DNA of 64,000 bases from Rhodospirillaceae bacterium. GTDB taxonomy: Bacteria; Pseudomonadota; Alphaproteobacteria; SHVP01. The DNA is taken from assembly GCA_002722055.1 (NCBI GenBank), contig PBKD01000014.1:328533-392532 (forward strand). Direction: 5' to 3'. This document shows positions 21,108 through 31,642 of the stretch, piece after piece (within the stretch, counting starts at the first letter, position 1; each line of letters starts with the position of its first letter). The position numbers and the translations under genes were made by a program. The notes under the pieces are model-generated. The model worked only from the letters and a program-made list of their open reading frames with translations. It was not told the DNA's origin and did not search any database.

Positions 21108-22106
21108 TTACTTTTTTTTATAAAAGTCCTTATAGGATTTGTAACCATTTAATGTCTCAGCAAAGTAAACACCCCTTGCAATAGACCTAGAAACACAGTC
21201 TGTGGCTAGATTACCTAACCTTGATAAAAGTATCTCTGGTTGCTCTTTAGCTTTCAACAAACCAGTAGAAATTACAAAAACAACATCACCGTCATATGGT
21301 GTATGTGCAGGTCTGATTGCTTTACCAATACCATCCTGACACATAATTGCTAATCTTAAAGCCTCTGATTTATTCAAAATCACATTAGTTGCAACTACAG
21401 AAAGAGTTGTATTTCCACCTAATGCAGATGCTAAGTTATATTCTATTTTTTCATCATTTATTTTTGCTGTCCCAAAATCACCAAATTCATCTGATATTTC
21501 AACTTGACCTGCAAAGAATTTGTCTGTTCCTGGAATAATAACTTCACCATATGGGTTTACAATTGTTAAAGCACCAACCTGCCAACCAGAACTATTGACA
21601 AATGATGCTGATCCAAGACCACCTTTTATCATACCTGCTGTTGCACCAAGACCAGCACCTTCATTACCCAATTTAAAATTTTTAGAAATATTCTTACATG
21701 CCTCCTGACCTAAATAGGAAAATGGATTGCATGAGTTCCAATTTCTATCAGGCTTTATTGGGAAATCAAAAATAATTGCTGATGGAACTATTGGAATAGT
21801 ATTACCTCTAACAACTAACCCTCTGCCATTACTTTTTAACCAGGATGTAACAGAGCTAGAGGCTTCCAAACCAAAAACAGACCCTCCGCTAAAAACTATT
21901 GCATCAATTTTATTTACAGAGTTTTCAGGTCTTAGAGCGTCTATCTCTCTAGTCCCTGGCGCACCACCCCTTACATCAACTGAGGCGACACTTCTCTCCG
22001 AGGGGAGAATAACTGTTACACCCGTAAGTTCCTCAGAATCTTTAGAATTGCCTACATGAATTCCATCAACATCAGTAATTAGGTTAAGTTTTCCAATATT
22101 AATCAT
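21108..22106 (-). CDS. P1/S58 (DmpA/NylC-like) N-terminal nucleophile hydrolase
   Basis: GVTVILPSERSVASVDVRGGAPGTREID, ALGGNTTLSVVATNVILNKSEALRLA, MCQDGIGKAIRPAHTPYDGD. Confidence 0.88.
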   Translation of the reverse strand: MINIGKLNLITDVDGIHVGNSKDSEELTGVTVILPSERSVASVDVRGGAPGTREIDALRPENSVNKIDAIVFSGGSVFGLEASSSVTSWLKSNGRGLVVRGNTIPIVPSAIIFDFPIKPDRNWNSCNPFSYLGQEACKNISKNFKLGNEGAGLGATAGMIKGGLGSASFVNSSGWQVGALTIVNPYGEVIIPGTDKFFAGQVEISDEFGDFGTAKINDEKIEYNLASALGGNTTLSVVATNVILNKSEALRLAIMCQDGIGKAIRPAHTPYDGDVVFVISTGLLKAKEQPEILLSRLGNLATDCVSRSIARGVYFAETLNGYKSYKDFYKKK

Positions 22107-22122
22107 TGTATAAGTCTAAAAG

Positions 22123-23544
22123 TTAAATTTTTACTAGCATCTTAACTAGTTTTTGTAGTGTTTTACTAGTCAATTTTGGAAGAAAAAAATTACTAGAGGC
22201 TCTCTTAGTTATCTCTGAAAATGTAGGGTAAGGAATAATTAGGCTCGCCATTGAAGAAATTTTCAAATTTTTATTTATAGCAAGTATCCATGGAACTATT
22301 AGATCTCCTGCATTAGGTGAAAGAATTTTAACCCCAAGTATTTTTCCATTTCTCGCAGTTAAGACCTTAATTAAACCAACTTCCTCACTTTCAGCAACAG
22401 CTCTATCATTCTCCGATAGTGGCCATCTCAAAATATTTACAGAGCTATTATTTTTAAATGCTTCTTCCTCACTTAATCCAATTGAAGCATATTCAGGTGA
22501 AGAATATATTACATCTGGAATATTGGAACTCGATTTAGCTGGAATTTTAAAAAGTATATTTCTTAGAACTATACCTGCTTCATATGAAGCTGAGTGGGTA
22601 AACATATTTTTACCTAGAACATCTCCTGCTGCGTAAACTCTTTTATTGGAGGTTCTTAATTTTGAGTTAACACATATTCCATATTTTGAATATTTAATGC
22701 CTGCTTTTTTAAGCTCTAATTCATCTAAATTTATAACTCTTCCAGTTGCTAACAAAATGTGAGAAAAATCTAAAATTAACTCATTCCCGGCCTCATCTAA
22801 AAATATATTAAATTTTTTTTCACCAAATTTGCTTATTTTTTTTATTTTTTTATTTTCATAAATATTTATCCCCTGAGAAAGTAATTTAGACTTCAAAATA
22901 GAAGATAATTCGTTATCTTTTCCATTTAAAAAATTACTTTGGTCAATTATTGAAACTTTTACTGATAAATTACTATATGCTTGAGCTAATTCAACACCTA
23001 TCGCACCTGCTCCAACAATTATAAGATGATTTGGTTTTTCTGTATTAGAAAAAATTGTTTCATTCGTAAAAAATGCAACGGCATCCAAGCCTTCAATTTC
23101 TGGAATATATGGTTTAGAACCTGTACAAATAACAAATTTTTTTGATGAGATTACTTGATTATTTACCACTATTTGTTTTTGGTTAATAAATTTTGCATTT
23201 CCTTTAATAACCTTAATACCCATACCTTGAAATCGTTCTACCGAGTCATTGGGCTCGATAGATTTAATTACATTTTCAATATAGTTCTTTATTTTGGAAA
23301 AATTAGTTTCTTGGATATGAACTGACATACCAATTTTTTCTACCTTATTAAGTTTTTCTTTTAATTTCCCGGCGTATATTAAAGCTTTAGACGGGACACA
23401 CCCATAATTAAGGCAATCACCACCCATAAGATTTTTTTCAATTAATACAACATTTACACCAAATAGTGCGGCCCCAGCAGCAACAACTAAGCCAGCAGAA
23501 CCAGCTCCAATTACACATACATCTGTTTTCAAGATATCAACCAT
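22123..23544 (-). CDS. FAD-dependent pyridine nucleotide-disulfide oxidoreductase (mercuric reductase-like)
   Basis: VIGAGSAGLVVAAGAA, GGDCLNYGCVPSKALI redox motif, ATGRVINLDEL, YAAGDVLGKNMFTH. Confidence 0.9.
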   Translation of the reverse strand: MVDILKTDVCVIGAGSAGLVVAAGAALFGVNVVLIEKNLMGGDCLNYGCVPSKALIYAGKLKEKLNKVEKIGMSVHIQETNFSKIKNYIENVIKSIEPNDSVERFQGMGIKVIKGNAKFINQKQIVVNNQVISSKKFVICTGSKPYIPEIEGLDAVAFFTNETIFSNTEKPNHLIIVGAGAIGVELAQAYSNLSVKVSIIDQSNFLNGKDNELSSILKSKLLSQGINIYENKKIKKISKFGEKKFNIFLDEAGNELILDFSHILLATGRVINLDELELKKAGIKYSKYGICVNSKLRTSNKRVYAAGDVLGKNMFTHSASYEAGIVLRNILFKIPAKSSSNIPDVIYSSPEYASIGLSEEEAFKNNSSVNILRWPLSENDRAVAESEEVGLIKVLTARNGKILGVKILSPNAGDLIVPWILAINKNLKISSMASLIIPYPTFSEITKRASSNFFLPKLTSKTLQKLVKMLVKI

Positions 23545-23548
23545 GATT

Positions 23549-24328
23549 TCAATTGCCTAATTTTCTTTTATAAAGAAATGAAACAAGCAAAACTAAGAAT
23601 ATACCTATGAAGGGAACAAGAAAGTTCAAATCAAATAAATGATCAAATTTGAAAAATGTATCCCTGTTCAAAAATAGCGCTGCACTTGATCCTATACTAC
23701 AATAAAAAAATGTCATTGGTATCATTCCTATAAATGTTGCCAAAATATAATGCCTCAATTTCATACTCATCATTGCTGAAACTATGTTGACAATGAAAAA
23801 AGGGAATATAGGAATAAGCCTTAATAGTAATAGGTATAGCAAGGGGTTTCTATTAAATCCAAATTTAATTTTTTCATAATATTTGTTATCAATTTTTTTT
23901 GAAAAGTAATTTGAAGCGTATCTAAATATAAGAAAAACCAAAGTTGCACCTGTTGTTGCACTAATTAAAATAATCAATGTACCTTTATAAGGTCCAAAAG
24001 CTAAGCCTCCGATTAAAGTAAGATAAGTTGCTACGGGAATAGATAATGTTGCCACAAGAATATAGATTACGGCAAATATTACGATTACTAAAAATAAATT
24101 AGATTCTACATTAGACATAATCAGAAAATAGTTATTTCTTATTGATTCAAAAGTAATTAGGTTTTGAAAACCCATAATTTTGAATGATAAAAAAAAGGAA
24201 ACAAAAATAAATATTATTGTAATTGGGTGTATAGCTAATTTGAAATATTTTATATAATTCATGATACTAAATATAGTATCACTGTTTAAAAAACAAAGAA
24301 CAAAATACAACTTAATTTTTAATGGCAT
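23549..24328 (-). CDS. TVP38/TMEM64 (DedA-like) family membrane protein
   Basis: LSIPVATYLTLIGGLAFGPYKGTLIILISATTGATLVFLIFRYA, RLIPIFPFFIVNIVSAMM; gene pair with the adjacent oxidoreductase. Confidence 0.88.
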   Translation of the reverse strand: MPLKIKLYFVLCFLNSDTIFSIMNYIKYFKLAIHPITIIFIFVSFFLSFKIMGFQNLITFESIRNNYFLIMSNVESNLFLVIVIFAVIYILVATLSIPVATYLTLIGGLAFGPYKGTLIILISATTGATLVFLIFRYASNYFSKKIDNKYYEKIKFGFNRNPLLYLLLLRLIPIFPFFIVNIVSAMMSMKLRHYILATFIGMIPMTFFYCSIGSSAALFLNRDTFFKFDHLFDLNFLVPFIGIFLVLLVSFLYKRKLGN

Positions 24329-24527
24329 ATAAAAAATGTTTCATGATAAAAACTCTATCTAAATATATACCCTCTAAATTATACAAAATATGGACAATTT
24401 GACTATTTTTTCTCAAACCGACAAAAATATCTTTAATCTGAAAATCCCAGAAAATTATCCTTAAATTGACTTTTTGGCTAAAAAGTATGAATATTTAAAA
24501 AAAAAAATGGATATTTTCATCATCTGT

Positions 24528-24556
24528 TTGACTTAAGGGTAAGTTGAGATTATACA
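24528..24556 (+). promoter_or_regulatory. Sigma70-like promoter for rpmH operon
   Basis: TTGACT (24528-24533), 17-nt spacer, TATACA (24551-24556), upstream of the rpmH GTG start. Confidence 0.6.
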
Positions 24557-24609
24557 GCTTTTTTGCAATATTTATTTTATTATTCCTTACTACTCATGGA
24601 GATATCAAA

Positions 24610-24744
24610 GTGAAACGAACTTTTCAGCCCAGTGTATTAGTTAGAAAGCGTAGACATGGTTTTCGATCAAGAATGAAAACTCTAGGGGGTCGCAAGGTCT
24701 TATCCAGGAGAAGAGCAAAAGGTAGAAAAAGACTCTCAGCATGA
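24610..24744 (+). CDS. rpmH: 50S ribosomal protein L34
   Basis: [44 protein letters not shown] (44 aa). GTG start at 24610 with GGAG at 24598-24601; the longer track ORF is an over-extension. Confidence 0.97.
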   Translation: MKRTFQPSVLVRKRRHGFRSRMKTLGGRKVLSRRRAKGRKRLSA

Positions 24745-25133
24745 TTAAAGAGAATACTTCTCATCCTGAAATAAAAAAAATAAATAATCGCTCAGAGTTT
24801 TTATTAATCTCAAAGTTTGGTAAAAGAGCTATTTCTGGAGGCATGATACTTCAAGTTATAAATCGCCAAAAATCAGAAATTCAATTTAATCATAATGAAG
24901 CAATTAGGTTAGGCTATATTGTAACTAAAAAAATTGGTAAATCAGTTGTAAGAAACAAAATTAAGAGAAGAATTAGAGCCGCCGCAAATAAAATTTTGTC
25001 TAATTATGCAAAACCAGGTTATGATTATGTATTGATAAGCCGAAAAAGAATTGTTGATTATTCATTTGATAATATAAATACTGAATTGTTAGATTTATTA
25101 AAAACTACAAATACCCTGAAGAAATATAGATAA
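24741..25133 (+). CDS. rnpA: Ribonuclease P protein component
   Basis: ATGA overlap with rpm[31 protein letters not shown] RNase P signature. Confidence 0.93.
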   Translation: MIKENTSHPEIKKINNRSEFLLISKFGKRAISGGMILQVINRQKSEIQFNHNEAIRLGYIVTKKIGKSVVRNKIKRRIRAAANKILSNYAKPGYDYVLISRKRIVDYSFDNINTELLDLLKTTNTLKKYR

Positions 25134-25152
25134 AAATACTAAGCGTGGCATT

Positions 25153-25395
25153 GTGAAATATCTTACATTTATAATTATATCATTTATTAACTTTTATTCA
25201 TATTTTGTTTCACCCATGCTAGGAGCAAGATGTCGATTCCAACCAACTTGCTCATCATATGCTAAAGAAGCATTAATCAAACATGGCTTATTTTATGGTA
25301 GTTATTTGTCTTTAAAAAGAATAAGTAGATGTCATCCTCTAAGTGAAAGTAGATATGATCCTGTTCCTAAGCAAAAAATACAAGAAACTAAGTAA
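25153..25395 (+). CDS. yidD: Membrane protein insertion efficiency factor YidD
   Basis: INFYSYFVSPMLGARCRFQPTCSSYAKEALIKHG...ISRCHPLSESRYDPVP. Confidence 0.96.
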   Translation: MKYLTFIIISFINFYSYFVSPMLGARCRFQPTCSSYAKEALIKHGLFYGSYLSLKRISRCHPLSESRYDPVPKQKIQETK

Positions 25396-25409
25396 TTGAA
25401 AGGCCAACT

Positions 25410-27290
25410 ATGCTAGAGAATAAAAACCTTTTAATTGCAATAGTTCTATCAATAGCAATCTTACTTGGGTTTCAACTGATCTATGGGGTTCCTACTGTAG
25501 ATAACAAACAATCTCAAAATTCAAAATTAGAGAGCCAAAATTTACAGAGTTTATCTGAAAATAACTTAGACCCAAAAATTACGAACAAACTTAAAACTAA
25601 AGGTAACAATGTATCCGATAGTGAAACATATATTAAAAGAGAAAAAATAATTTCTGAAACTGATAGGGTAAAAATTAAAAGTGAAAAATTAATTGGATCA
25701 ATTCAGCTTGAGGGAGCATTATTTGATGATCTTACTCTGATTAAGTATGGAGAAAATATAGAAAAGAACAGTGATAGAGTTATATTCCTATCTACTAAAA
25801 ATTCACTTAACCCTTATTATGCAAGCTTTGGGTGGATTCAGCAAAATAAGGAAGACTGCATTAAAAATAATAGCAGTTCGGAATGTGAAAAGTTTGACTA
25901 TATAGAGCTACCAAATAAAAAGACTATATGGCAAACTAATTCAAAAACGCTCACCCCGTCAAACCCAATCACTTTAGAATGGAAAAATAACCAAGGGACA
26001 GTCTTTCAAAAATTTATTGAAATAGATAAACAATATATGTTTAAGATCACGGATAAAATTATTAATAATGGAGATAAAAATTTAAAATTATATCCATACG
26101 GACAGATTATCAGAGATGGAGCACCTGAGACCCAAGGCTTCTTCATTTTACACGAGGGCCCCATAGGCGTGTTCGATGGAATATTGGAACAACCTGATTA
26201 TGAGGATGTAGTTGAGTCAAATGAAGAAAATTCTCCGATTGAGTTTAACCCTAAAGAAAATGGAGGCTGGATAGGGATAACTGATAAATACTGGTTAACG
26301 GCAATGGTTCCAGATAATTCAAAGAAATCTGAATACAAATATATTCATAAAAAATCTTCAAGGCCCTGTTTATCAGAAAAGTCAAATCTTATAAATATTA
26401 CTCCAACAACTCAAAAGGGACCATGCGGTATTTTTGTTATACAACATTTAAGTGAACCAATAATTATAGAATCAAGAAGCTCAAATCAAATTGATAATCA
26501 TTTTTTTGCAGGTGCAAAGGTTGTAAGATATTTGGACCAATACAGCAAAAATTTATCAATACCTATGTTTGATAGAGCAGTTGACTTTGGGTATTTATTC
26601 TTCCTCACAAAACCTATCTTCCTTGGTCTCAGGTTAGCCTCTGAAATCTTTGGTAATTACGGTATTGCAATTCTTATTGTAACCTTAGTAATAAAACTTA
26701 TCTTCTTCCCTATTGCTAACAAATCTTATAAATCTATGGGTAAAATGAGGCTAATTGCTCCAGAAATCAAAAAAATAAGAGAAAGATATAAAGATAACCG
26801 ACAAAAACAACAGCAAGAAATGATGGCACTATATAAAAAAGAAGGAGCAAATCCAATTACAGGTTGCTTGCCTCTCCTGATTCAAATACCAGTATTTTTT
26901 GCGTTATATAAGGTGCTATTTGTAACTATTGAGATGAGACATGCTCCATTTTTTGGGTGGATTCAAGATTTATCAGCGCCAGACCCATTAAACCTCTTCA
27001 CCTTTTTTGGGATTATTCCATGGACTCCTCCCTCATTCATTCCAATAATTGGAATATGGCCTTTATTGATGGGGGTAACTATGTGGCTTCAAATGCGATT
27101 AAACCCTCAACCAATGGATCCTATTCAAGCAAGAATCTTTATGATTATGCCTATATTTTTTACTTTTTTACTCGCAGCATTTCCTGCAGGACTTGTAATT
27201 TATTGGACGTGGAATAATATTCTATCTATTGCACAACAGTGGGTTATTATGAAAAAAACTGGCGTAAAAAATCCAGTATCTAAAGACTAA
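25410..27290 (+). CDS. yidC: Membrane protein insertase YidC
   Basis: C-terminal Oxa1 domain YGIAILIVTLVIKLIFFPIANKSYKSMGKMR...QQEMMALYKKEGANPITGCLPLLIQIPVFFALYKVLF; 626 aa. Confidence 0.96.
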   Translation: MLENKNLLIAIVLSIAILLGFQLIYGVPTVDNKQSQNSKLESQNLQSLSENNLDPKITNKLKTKGNNVSDSETYIKREKIISETDRVKIKSEKLIGSIQLEGALFDDLTLIKYGENIEKNSDRVIFLSTKNSLNPYYASFGWIQQNKEDCIKNNSSSECEKFDYIELPNKKTIWQTNSKTLTPSNPITLEWKNNQGTVFQKFIEIDKQYMFKITDKIINNGDKNLKLYPYGQIIRDGAPETQGFFILHEGPIGVFDGILEQPDYEDVVESNEENSPIEFNPKENGGWIGITDKYWLTAMVPDNSKKSEYKYIHKKSSRPCLSEKSNLINITPTTQKGPCGIFVIQHLSEPIIIESRSSNQIDNHFFAGAKVVRYLDQYSKNLSIPMFDRAVDFGYLFFLTKPIFLGLRLASEIFGNYGIAILIVTLVIKLIFFPIANKSYKSMGKMRLIAPEIKKIRERYKDNRQKQQQEMMALYKKEGANPITGCLPLLIQIPVFFALYKVLFVTIEMRHAPFFGWIQDLSAPDPLNLFTFFGIIPWTPPSFIPIIGIWPLLMGVTMWLQMRLNPQPMDPIQARIFMIMPIFFTFLLAAFPAGLVIYWTWNNILSIAQQWVIMKKTGVKNPVSKD

Positions 27291-27291
27291 A

Positions 27292-27957
27292 GTGGAAAAA
27301 AAAGATAGTAAAACTTTACCCTCATTAGAAAATTTTTCCATTAATGATATAAAAGCTGGTAAGGAACTTTTCTCTAAACAGGTTTTGTTTAGATTGGGAA
27401 TAAAAAATGAAGACAAATTCCCGTCTATTAATCTCCCTGAAATAGCATTTGCCGGTAGATCAAATGTCGGAAAATCTACTCTAATTAATACTCTTTCATT
27501 TCAAAAAAAAATTGCACGAGTTTCAAAAAAACCAGGATCTACTCAACAAATAAATTTCTTTGAGATTATAGATAATTTGAGTATTGTTGATTTGCCTGGG
27601 TATGGTTTTGCAAATGCCTCGAAGTTAGATAAAGCTAATTGGAGTAAATTAATTGAGATATACTTAATTAACAATTCGGCATTAAATAGGGTATTTTTAT
27701 TAATTGATTCTCGAAGAGGTATAGGTAAAATTGATTTAAGCTTTATGGATTTTCTCGAGAAATATGCTATTGTTTTTGAAATTGTTTTAACTAAAATTGA
27801 CAAAATTGACTATCAAAGCTCTAAGGTTCTAGTATCTAAGATAGAAAAAATTAATTCAACTTTTACTACTGCATTTCCTAGAGTAATATTGACATCAAGT
27901 AAAAATAATGACGGCCTTGATAAATTACGAGCAGAAATAGCAAAGATTATATTATGA
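27292..27957 (+). CDS. engB: Ribosome biogenesis GTP-binding protein YihA/YsxC
   Basis: EIAFAGRSNVGKSTLINTL, KKPGSTQQINFFEI, VDLPGYGFA, LTKIDKI; GTG start. Confidence 0.94.
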   Translation: MEKKDSKTLPSLENFSINDIKAGKELFSKQVLFRLGIKNEDKFPSINLPEIAFAGRSNVGKSTLINTLSFQKKIARVSKKPGSTQQINFFEIIDNLSIVDLPGYGFANASKLDKANWSKLIEIYLINNSALNRVFLLIDSRRGIGKIDLSFMDFLEKYAIVFEIVLTKIDKIDYQSSKVLVSKIEKINSTFTTAFPRVILTSSKNNDGLDKLRAEIAKIIL

Positions 27958-27979
27958 ATCTTAAATTAAGGATAAAGAA

Positions 27980-28873
27980 GTGAGTGAATTAGAGAAAAAA
28001 AGAATTGCAACAGCTGAAACTCTATCAGAAGCCCTCCCTTATATGAAAGAGTTTAATGGAAATACGTTCGTAATAAAGTTTGGCGGCAATGCTATGGGGG
28101 ATGCTGAAATGACTCAAAGTTTCTCTCAAAATATAGTTTTAATGAAACAGGTTGGGATTAATCCTATTGTAGTTCATGGTGGAGGACCACAAATCGGTAA
28201 TATGCTTAAGAAATTAGATATTGAAACTAATTTTGTTGACGGTCTAAGAGTCACAGATAAAACTACTGTCGAAATAGTTGAAATGGTCTTATGTGGGAAA
28301 ATAAATAAAGAGATTGTTCAATCTATAAATAACGCCGGAGGAACTGCTGTTGGAATATCTGGTAAAGATTCAAAATTAATTAATGCAAAAAGATTAACAA
28401 AAAAAAATTATGAGACTGATTCAAGTATAGAAAAAATTTTAGATCTTGGCTATGTAGGAGAACCAAATTCAATAAATCCTTATATTTTAAATATTTTTGA
28501 AAAATCAGATATCATTCCAGTAATTGCTCCAATTGGCATTGGAGATGATGGTCAAACCTATAATATAAACGCTGATACTGTCGCAGGTGCGATTGCCTCT
28601 GCAATTAAAGCAACAAAACTTATTATACTCACTGATGTAAAAGGTGTGCTTGACGAAAAAGGTATCTTAATTGAGGAAATTGATATTAATTTTGCTAGAG
28701 ATCTCATGTCTAGAAATATATTTTCTGAAGGTATGATCCCAAAAATTGAGACATGTGTTTCTGCATTAAATAGTGGAACTGAAGCTGTACATATCCTCGA
28801 TGGGAGGATAAAAAATGCTATGATACTAGAAGTATTTACTGAAAAAGGTATAGGAACTAAAATGGTACCTTAA
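27980..28873 (+). CDS. argB: Acetylglutamate kinase
   Basis: VIKFGGNAMG, PIVVHGGGPQIGNMLKKLDI, NINADTVAGAIASA, LTDVKGVL, EGMIPKIETC; GTG start. Confidence 0.95.
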   Translation: MSELEKKRIATAETLSEALPYMKEFNGNTFVIKFGGNAMGDAEMTQSFSQNIVLMKQVGINPIVVHGGGPQIGNMLKKLDIETNFVDGLRVTDKTTVEIVEMVLCGKINKEIVQSINNAGGTAVGISGKDSKLINAKRLTKKNYETDSSIEKILDLGYVGEPNSINPYILNIFEKSDIIPVIAPIGIGDDGQTYNINADTVAGAIASAIKATKLIILTDVKGVLDEKGILIEEIDINFARDLMSRNIFSEGMIPKIETCVSALNSGTEAVHILDGRIKNAMILEVFTEKGIGTKMVP

Positions 28874-28883
28874 ACAAATTCTA

Positions 28884-29576
28884 ATGATATTTAACAAAAA
28901 TTTAATTAACAAAATAAATAAAATCAATTTCTGGATATTTGACTTAGATAATACTATTTATAGATCTGATCTAAATCTTTTTCCACAAGTTCAAAAAAGG
29001 ATAGGTGTGTTTGTTTCTAATTACCTTAAAGTCAATATAACTGAAGCAAAGAATATTCAAAAAAAATTCTTTTTAAAATATAAAAGCACCTTAAGAGGTT
29101 TAATGATTGAGCATAAAATGATACCAAATGATTTTCTTGATTTTGTTCATGATATTGATTATTCGGTTTTAAAACATGATAGTGAGTTAAATCGCATATT
29201 AAACAAGTTGCCTGGAAAAAAATATATTTATACAAATGGATCAACGAATCATGCTAAAAATGTTCTAGAGAATATGAATATCTCAAATCAATTTTCAGGA
29301 ATATTTGATATAAAAGATTCAAATTTTGAGCCTAAACCTCATATGGATTCTATGAAATCTTTCATAAATAAATTTTCTATAAATACAGAAAATGCTCTCA
29401 TGGCTGAAGATATGCCAATAAATTTAGCGCCCCCTAGCAAATTAGGAATTAAAACCCTATTGGTTGAAACTGGATATAACTGGAATAAAGATAAAAATAC
29501 TGAATTTATAGATTTTTATACTAATGACCTTAAAGACTGGCTTAAAAATATTATTGAAAATAAATTTGAAAAATAA
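28884..29576 (+). CDS. HAD-family hydrolase, pyrimidine 5'-nucleotidase type
   Basis: FWIFDLDNTIYRSDLNLFPQVQKRIGVFVSNYL, YIYTNGSTNHA, KPHMDSMKSF. Confidence 0.85.
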   Translation: MIFNKNLINKINKINFWIFDLDNTIYRSDLNLFPQVQKRIGVFVSNYLKVNITEAKNIQKKFFLKYKSTLRGLMIEHKMIPNDFLDFVHDIDYSVLKHDSELNRILNKLPGKKYIYTNGSTNHAKNVLENMNISNQFSGIFDIKDSNFEPKPHMDSMKSFINKFSINTENALMAEDMPINLAPPSKLGIKTLLVETGYNWNKDKNTEFIDFYTNDLKDWLKNIIENKFEK

Positions 29577-29629
29577 ATAATAATAATTTATTTTAGTTTT
29601 TTACTTATATATTTTCGGAAAAATTAAAA

Positions 29630-30469
29630 ATGAATGAATTAAAAAAAATAATTGATAACACTTGGGATAATAAAACTGATAAGAGTATTCTCTTTTCAGA
29701 AAGCTCTACTAATGCAATCTCAACAACTTTAAACATGCTAGATCAAGGAAATATTCGAGTTGCAGAAAAGAATGGAGAGGATTGGATTATTAATGAGTGG
29801 ACAAAAAAAGCTGTTTTACTATCTTTTCAAGTTAATCCCATGGTAAAAATACCTGGAGGTCCGGGGGAAAATTCCAGTTGGTATGATAAAGTAAAATCAA
29901 AATTTGAAAAATGGAGCAATGATGATTTTATTAATTCTAGTTTTAGAGCTGTCCCAAATTGTGTTGTCAGGCACTCTGCTTATATAGGCAAAGATGTTAT
30001 TTTAATGCCAAGTTTTGTAAATCTTGGCGCTTATGTTGATGATGGAACAATGATTGATACTTGGGCTACAGTTGGAAGTTGTGCTCAAATTGGAAAAAAT
30101 TGTCATATTTCAGGAGGTGCAGGGATAGGGGGCGTGCTAGAACCTCTTCAAGCAAACCCAGTAATAATTGAGGATAATTGTTTTATAGGAGCAAGATCTG
30201 AGGTAGCAGAGGGAGTTATTTTAAGGGAGGGGTCAGTTCTATCAATGGGGGTTTATCTAGGTAAATCAACTAAAATAATCGATAGAGAAACTTCTGAAAT
30301 ATTTTATGGAGAAGTTCCTCCATATTCAGTTGTAGTCCCAGGGTCAATCGCTTCAGATAAAAATAACAATAATTCACTTTCCCTTTATTGCGCTGTTATA
30401 GTAAAAAGGGTTGATGAAAAAACAAGATCAAAAACTTCTATTAACGACCTACTTAGAACTGAAAATTAA
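29630..30469 (+). CDS. dapD: 2,3,4,5-tetrahydropyridine-2,6-dicarboxylate N-succinyltransferase
   Basis: Left-handed beta-helix hexapeptides; [66 protein letters not shown]. Confidence 0.96.
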   Translation: MNELKKIIDNTWDNKTDKSILFSESSTNAISTTLNMLDQGNIRVAEKNGEDWIINEWTKKAVLLSFQVNPMVKIPGGPGENSSWYDKVKSKFEKWSNDDFINSSFRAVPNCVVRHSAYIGKDVILMPSFVNLGAYVDDGTMIDTWATVGSCAQIGKNCHISGGAGIGGVLEPLQANPVIIEDNCFIGARSEVAEGVILREGSVLSMGVYLGKSTKIIDRETSEIFYGEVPPYSVVVPGSIASDKNNNNSLSLYCAVIVKRVDEKTRSKTSINDLLRTEN

Positions 30470-30472
30470 AAA

Positions 30473-31627
30473 ATGACAAATATAGAAATTGACCCGGTAG
30501 AGTTATCACAATCACTTATTAGGTGTAAGAGTATTACACCCGATCAAGCAGGGACTCTTGATTTGATTCAAGAGATTCTGGAAAAAAATGGTTTTCAATG
30601 TTCTAGACTTCCTTTCAAGGAAGAGAATTCACCAGAAGTAGATAACCTTTATGCTACATACGGTAATAAAGAACCGAACCTATGCTTTGCTGGCCACGTT
30701 GATGTAGTGCCACCAGGAAAAATAGACCAATGGGAAGAAGATCCCTTTTCTGGGAAAATTAAAAATAATTTACTCTATGGCAGAGGTGCTGCGGATATGA
30801 AAAGTGCAATAGCATCGTTTATATCTGCTTCAATAAAATATATTTTGATTAATAAAAAAAAATTTAATGGAACTTTGAGTTTTCTGATAACTTCAGATGA
30901 AGAAGGACCTGCTATTAATGGAACAAAAAAAGTTTTACAGTGGCTTAAAAAAAATAACATAAAGATTAATGATTGTATTATTGGTGAACCTACAAACCCA
31001 ACTAAATTAGGCGAAATGATAAAAATTGGTAGAAGAGGTTCTTTAACTGGACACTTAACTTTCTATGGAAAAGAAGGACATGTGGCTTATCCAGAAAATG
31101 CTGATAACCCCATTACCCAATTGATAAATACACTGAAAGTCTTGAATGAAAAAAAATTAGACGATGGAAATAGTTTTTTTCAACCATCAAATTTAGAAAT
31201 TACAACAATAGATGTAAATAATAACGTAACAAACATGATTCCTCAATCTGCATCTGCTTCTTTTAATATTCGATTTAATGATGAACATAACTCTGAATCA
31301 CTCACTAAATGGATTAAAGAAGTATGTGAAGCAACTGCTAAAAATCATAAACTTGATATAATTGTAAGTGGAGAATCTTTTTTTTCTGAACCAGGAAAAT
31401 TAAGCAATATAATTGTTAAATCTATTAATGATGAATTGGGGGTTGAACCTATACTTAGTACAAATGGCGGGACTTCAGATGGTAGATTTATAAAAGATTT
31501 TTCAAATGTAGCTGAATTTGGTCTAATTGGAAAAACAATGCATAAGTTTAACGAAAATATAAGTATTAATGATATCAGATCGCTAAGTATAATTTACTTT
31601 AATATTATTGAAAAATATTTTGACTGA
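30473..31627 (+). CDS. dapE: Succinyl-diaminopimelate desuccinylase
   Basis: CFAGHVDVVPPGKIDQWEEDPFSG, GRGAADMKSAIASF, SDEEGPAINGTKKVL, NGGTSDGRFI. Confidence 0.95.
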   Translation: MTNIEIDPVELSQSLIRCKSITPDQAGTLDLIQEILEKNGFQCSRLPFKEENSPEVDNLYATYGNKEPNLCFAGHVDVVPPGKIDQWEEDPFSGKIKNNLLYGRGAADMKSAIASFISASIKYILINKKKFNGTLSFLITSDEEGPAINGTKKVLQWLKKNNIKINDCIIGEPTNPTKLGEMIKIGRRGSLTGHLTFYGKEGHVAYPENADNPITQLINTLKVLNEKKLDDGNSFFQPSNLEITTIDVNNNVTNMIPQSASASFNIRFNDEHNSESLTKWIKEVCEATAKNHKLDIIVSGESFFSEPGKLSNIIVKSINDELGVEPILSTNGGTSDGRFIKDFSNVAEFGLIGKTMHKFNENISINDIRSLSIIYFNIIEKYFD

Positions 31628-31642
31628 TCTTTATCATTTGGA

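Noticed and set aside
24544-24609. N-terminal extension of rpmH in the ORF track
   Set aside because: Contains the predicted -10 box; L34 homology begins at the GTG at 24610 with a good SD.
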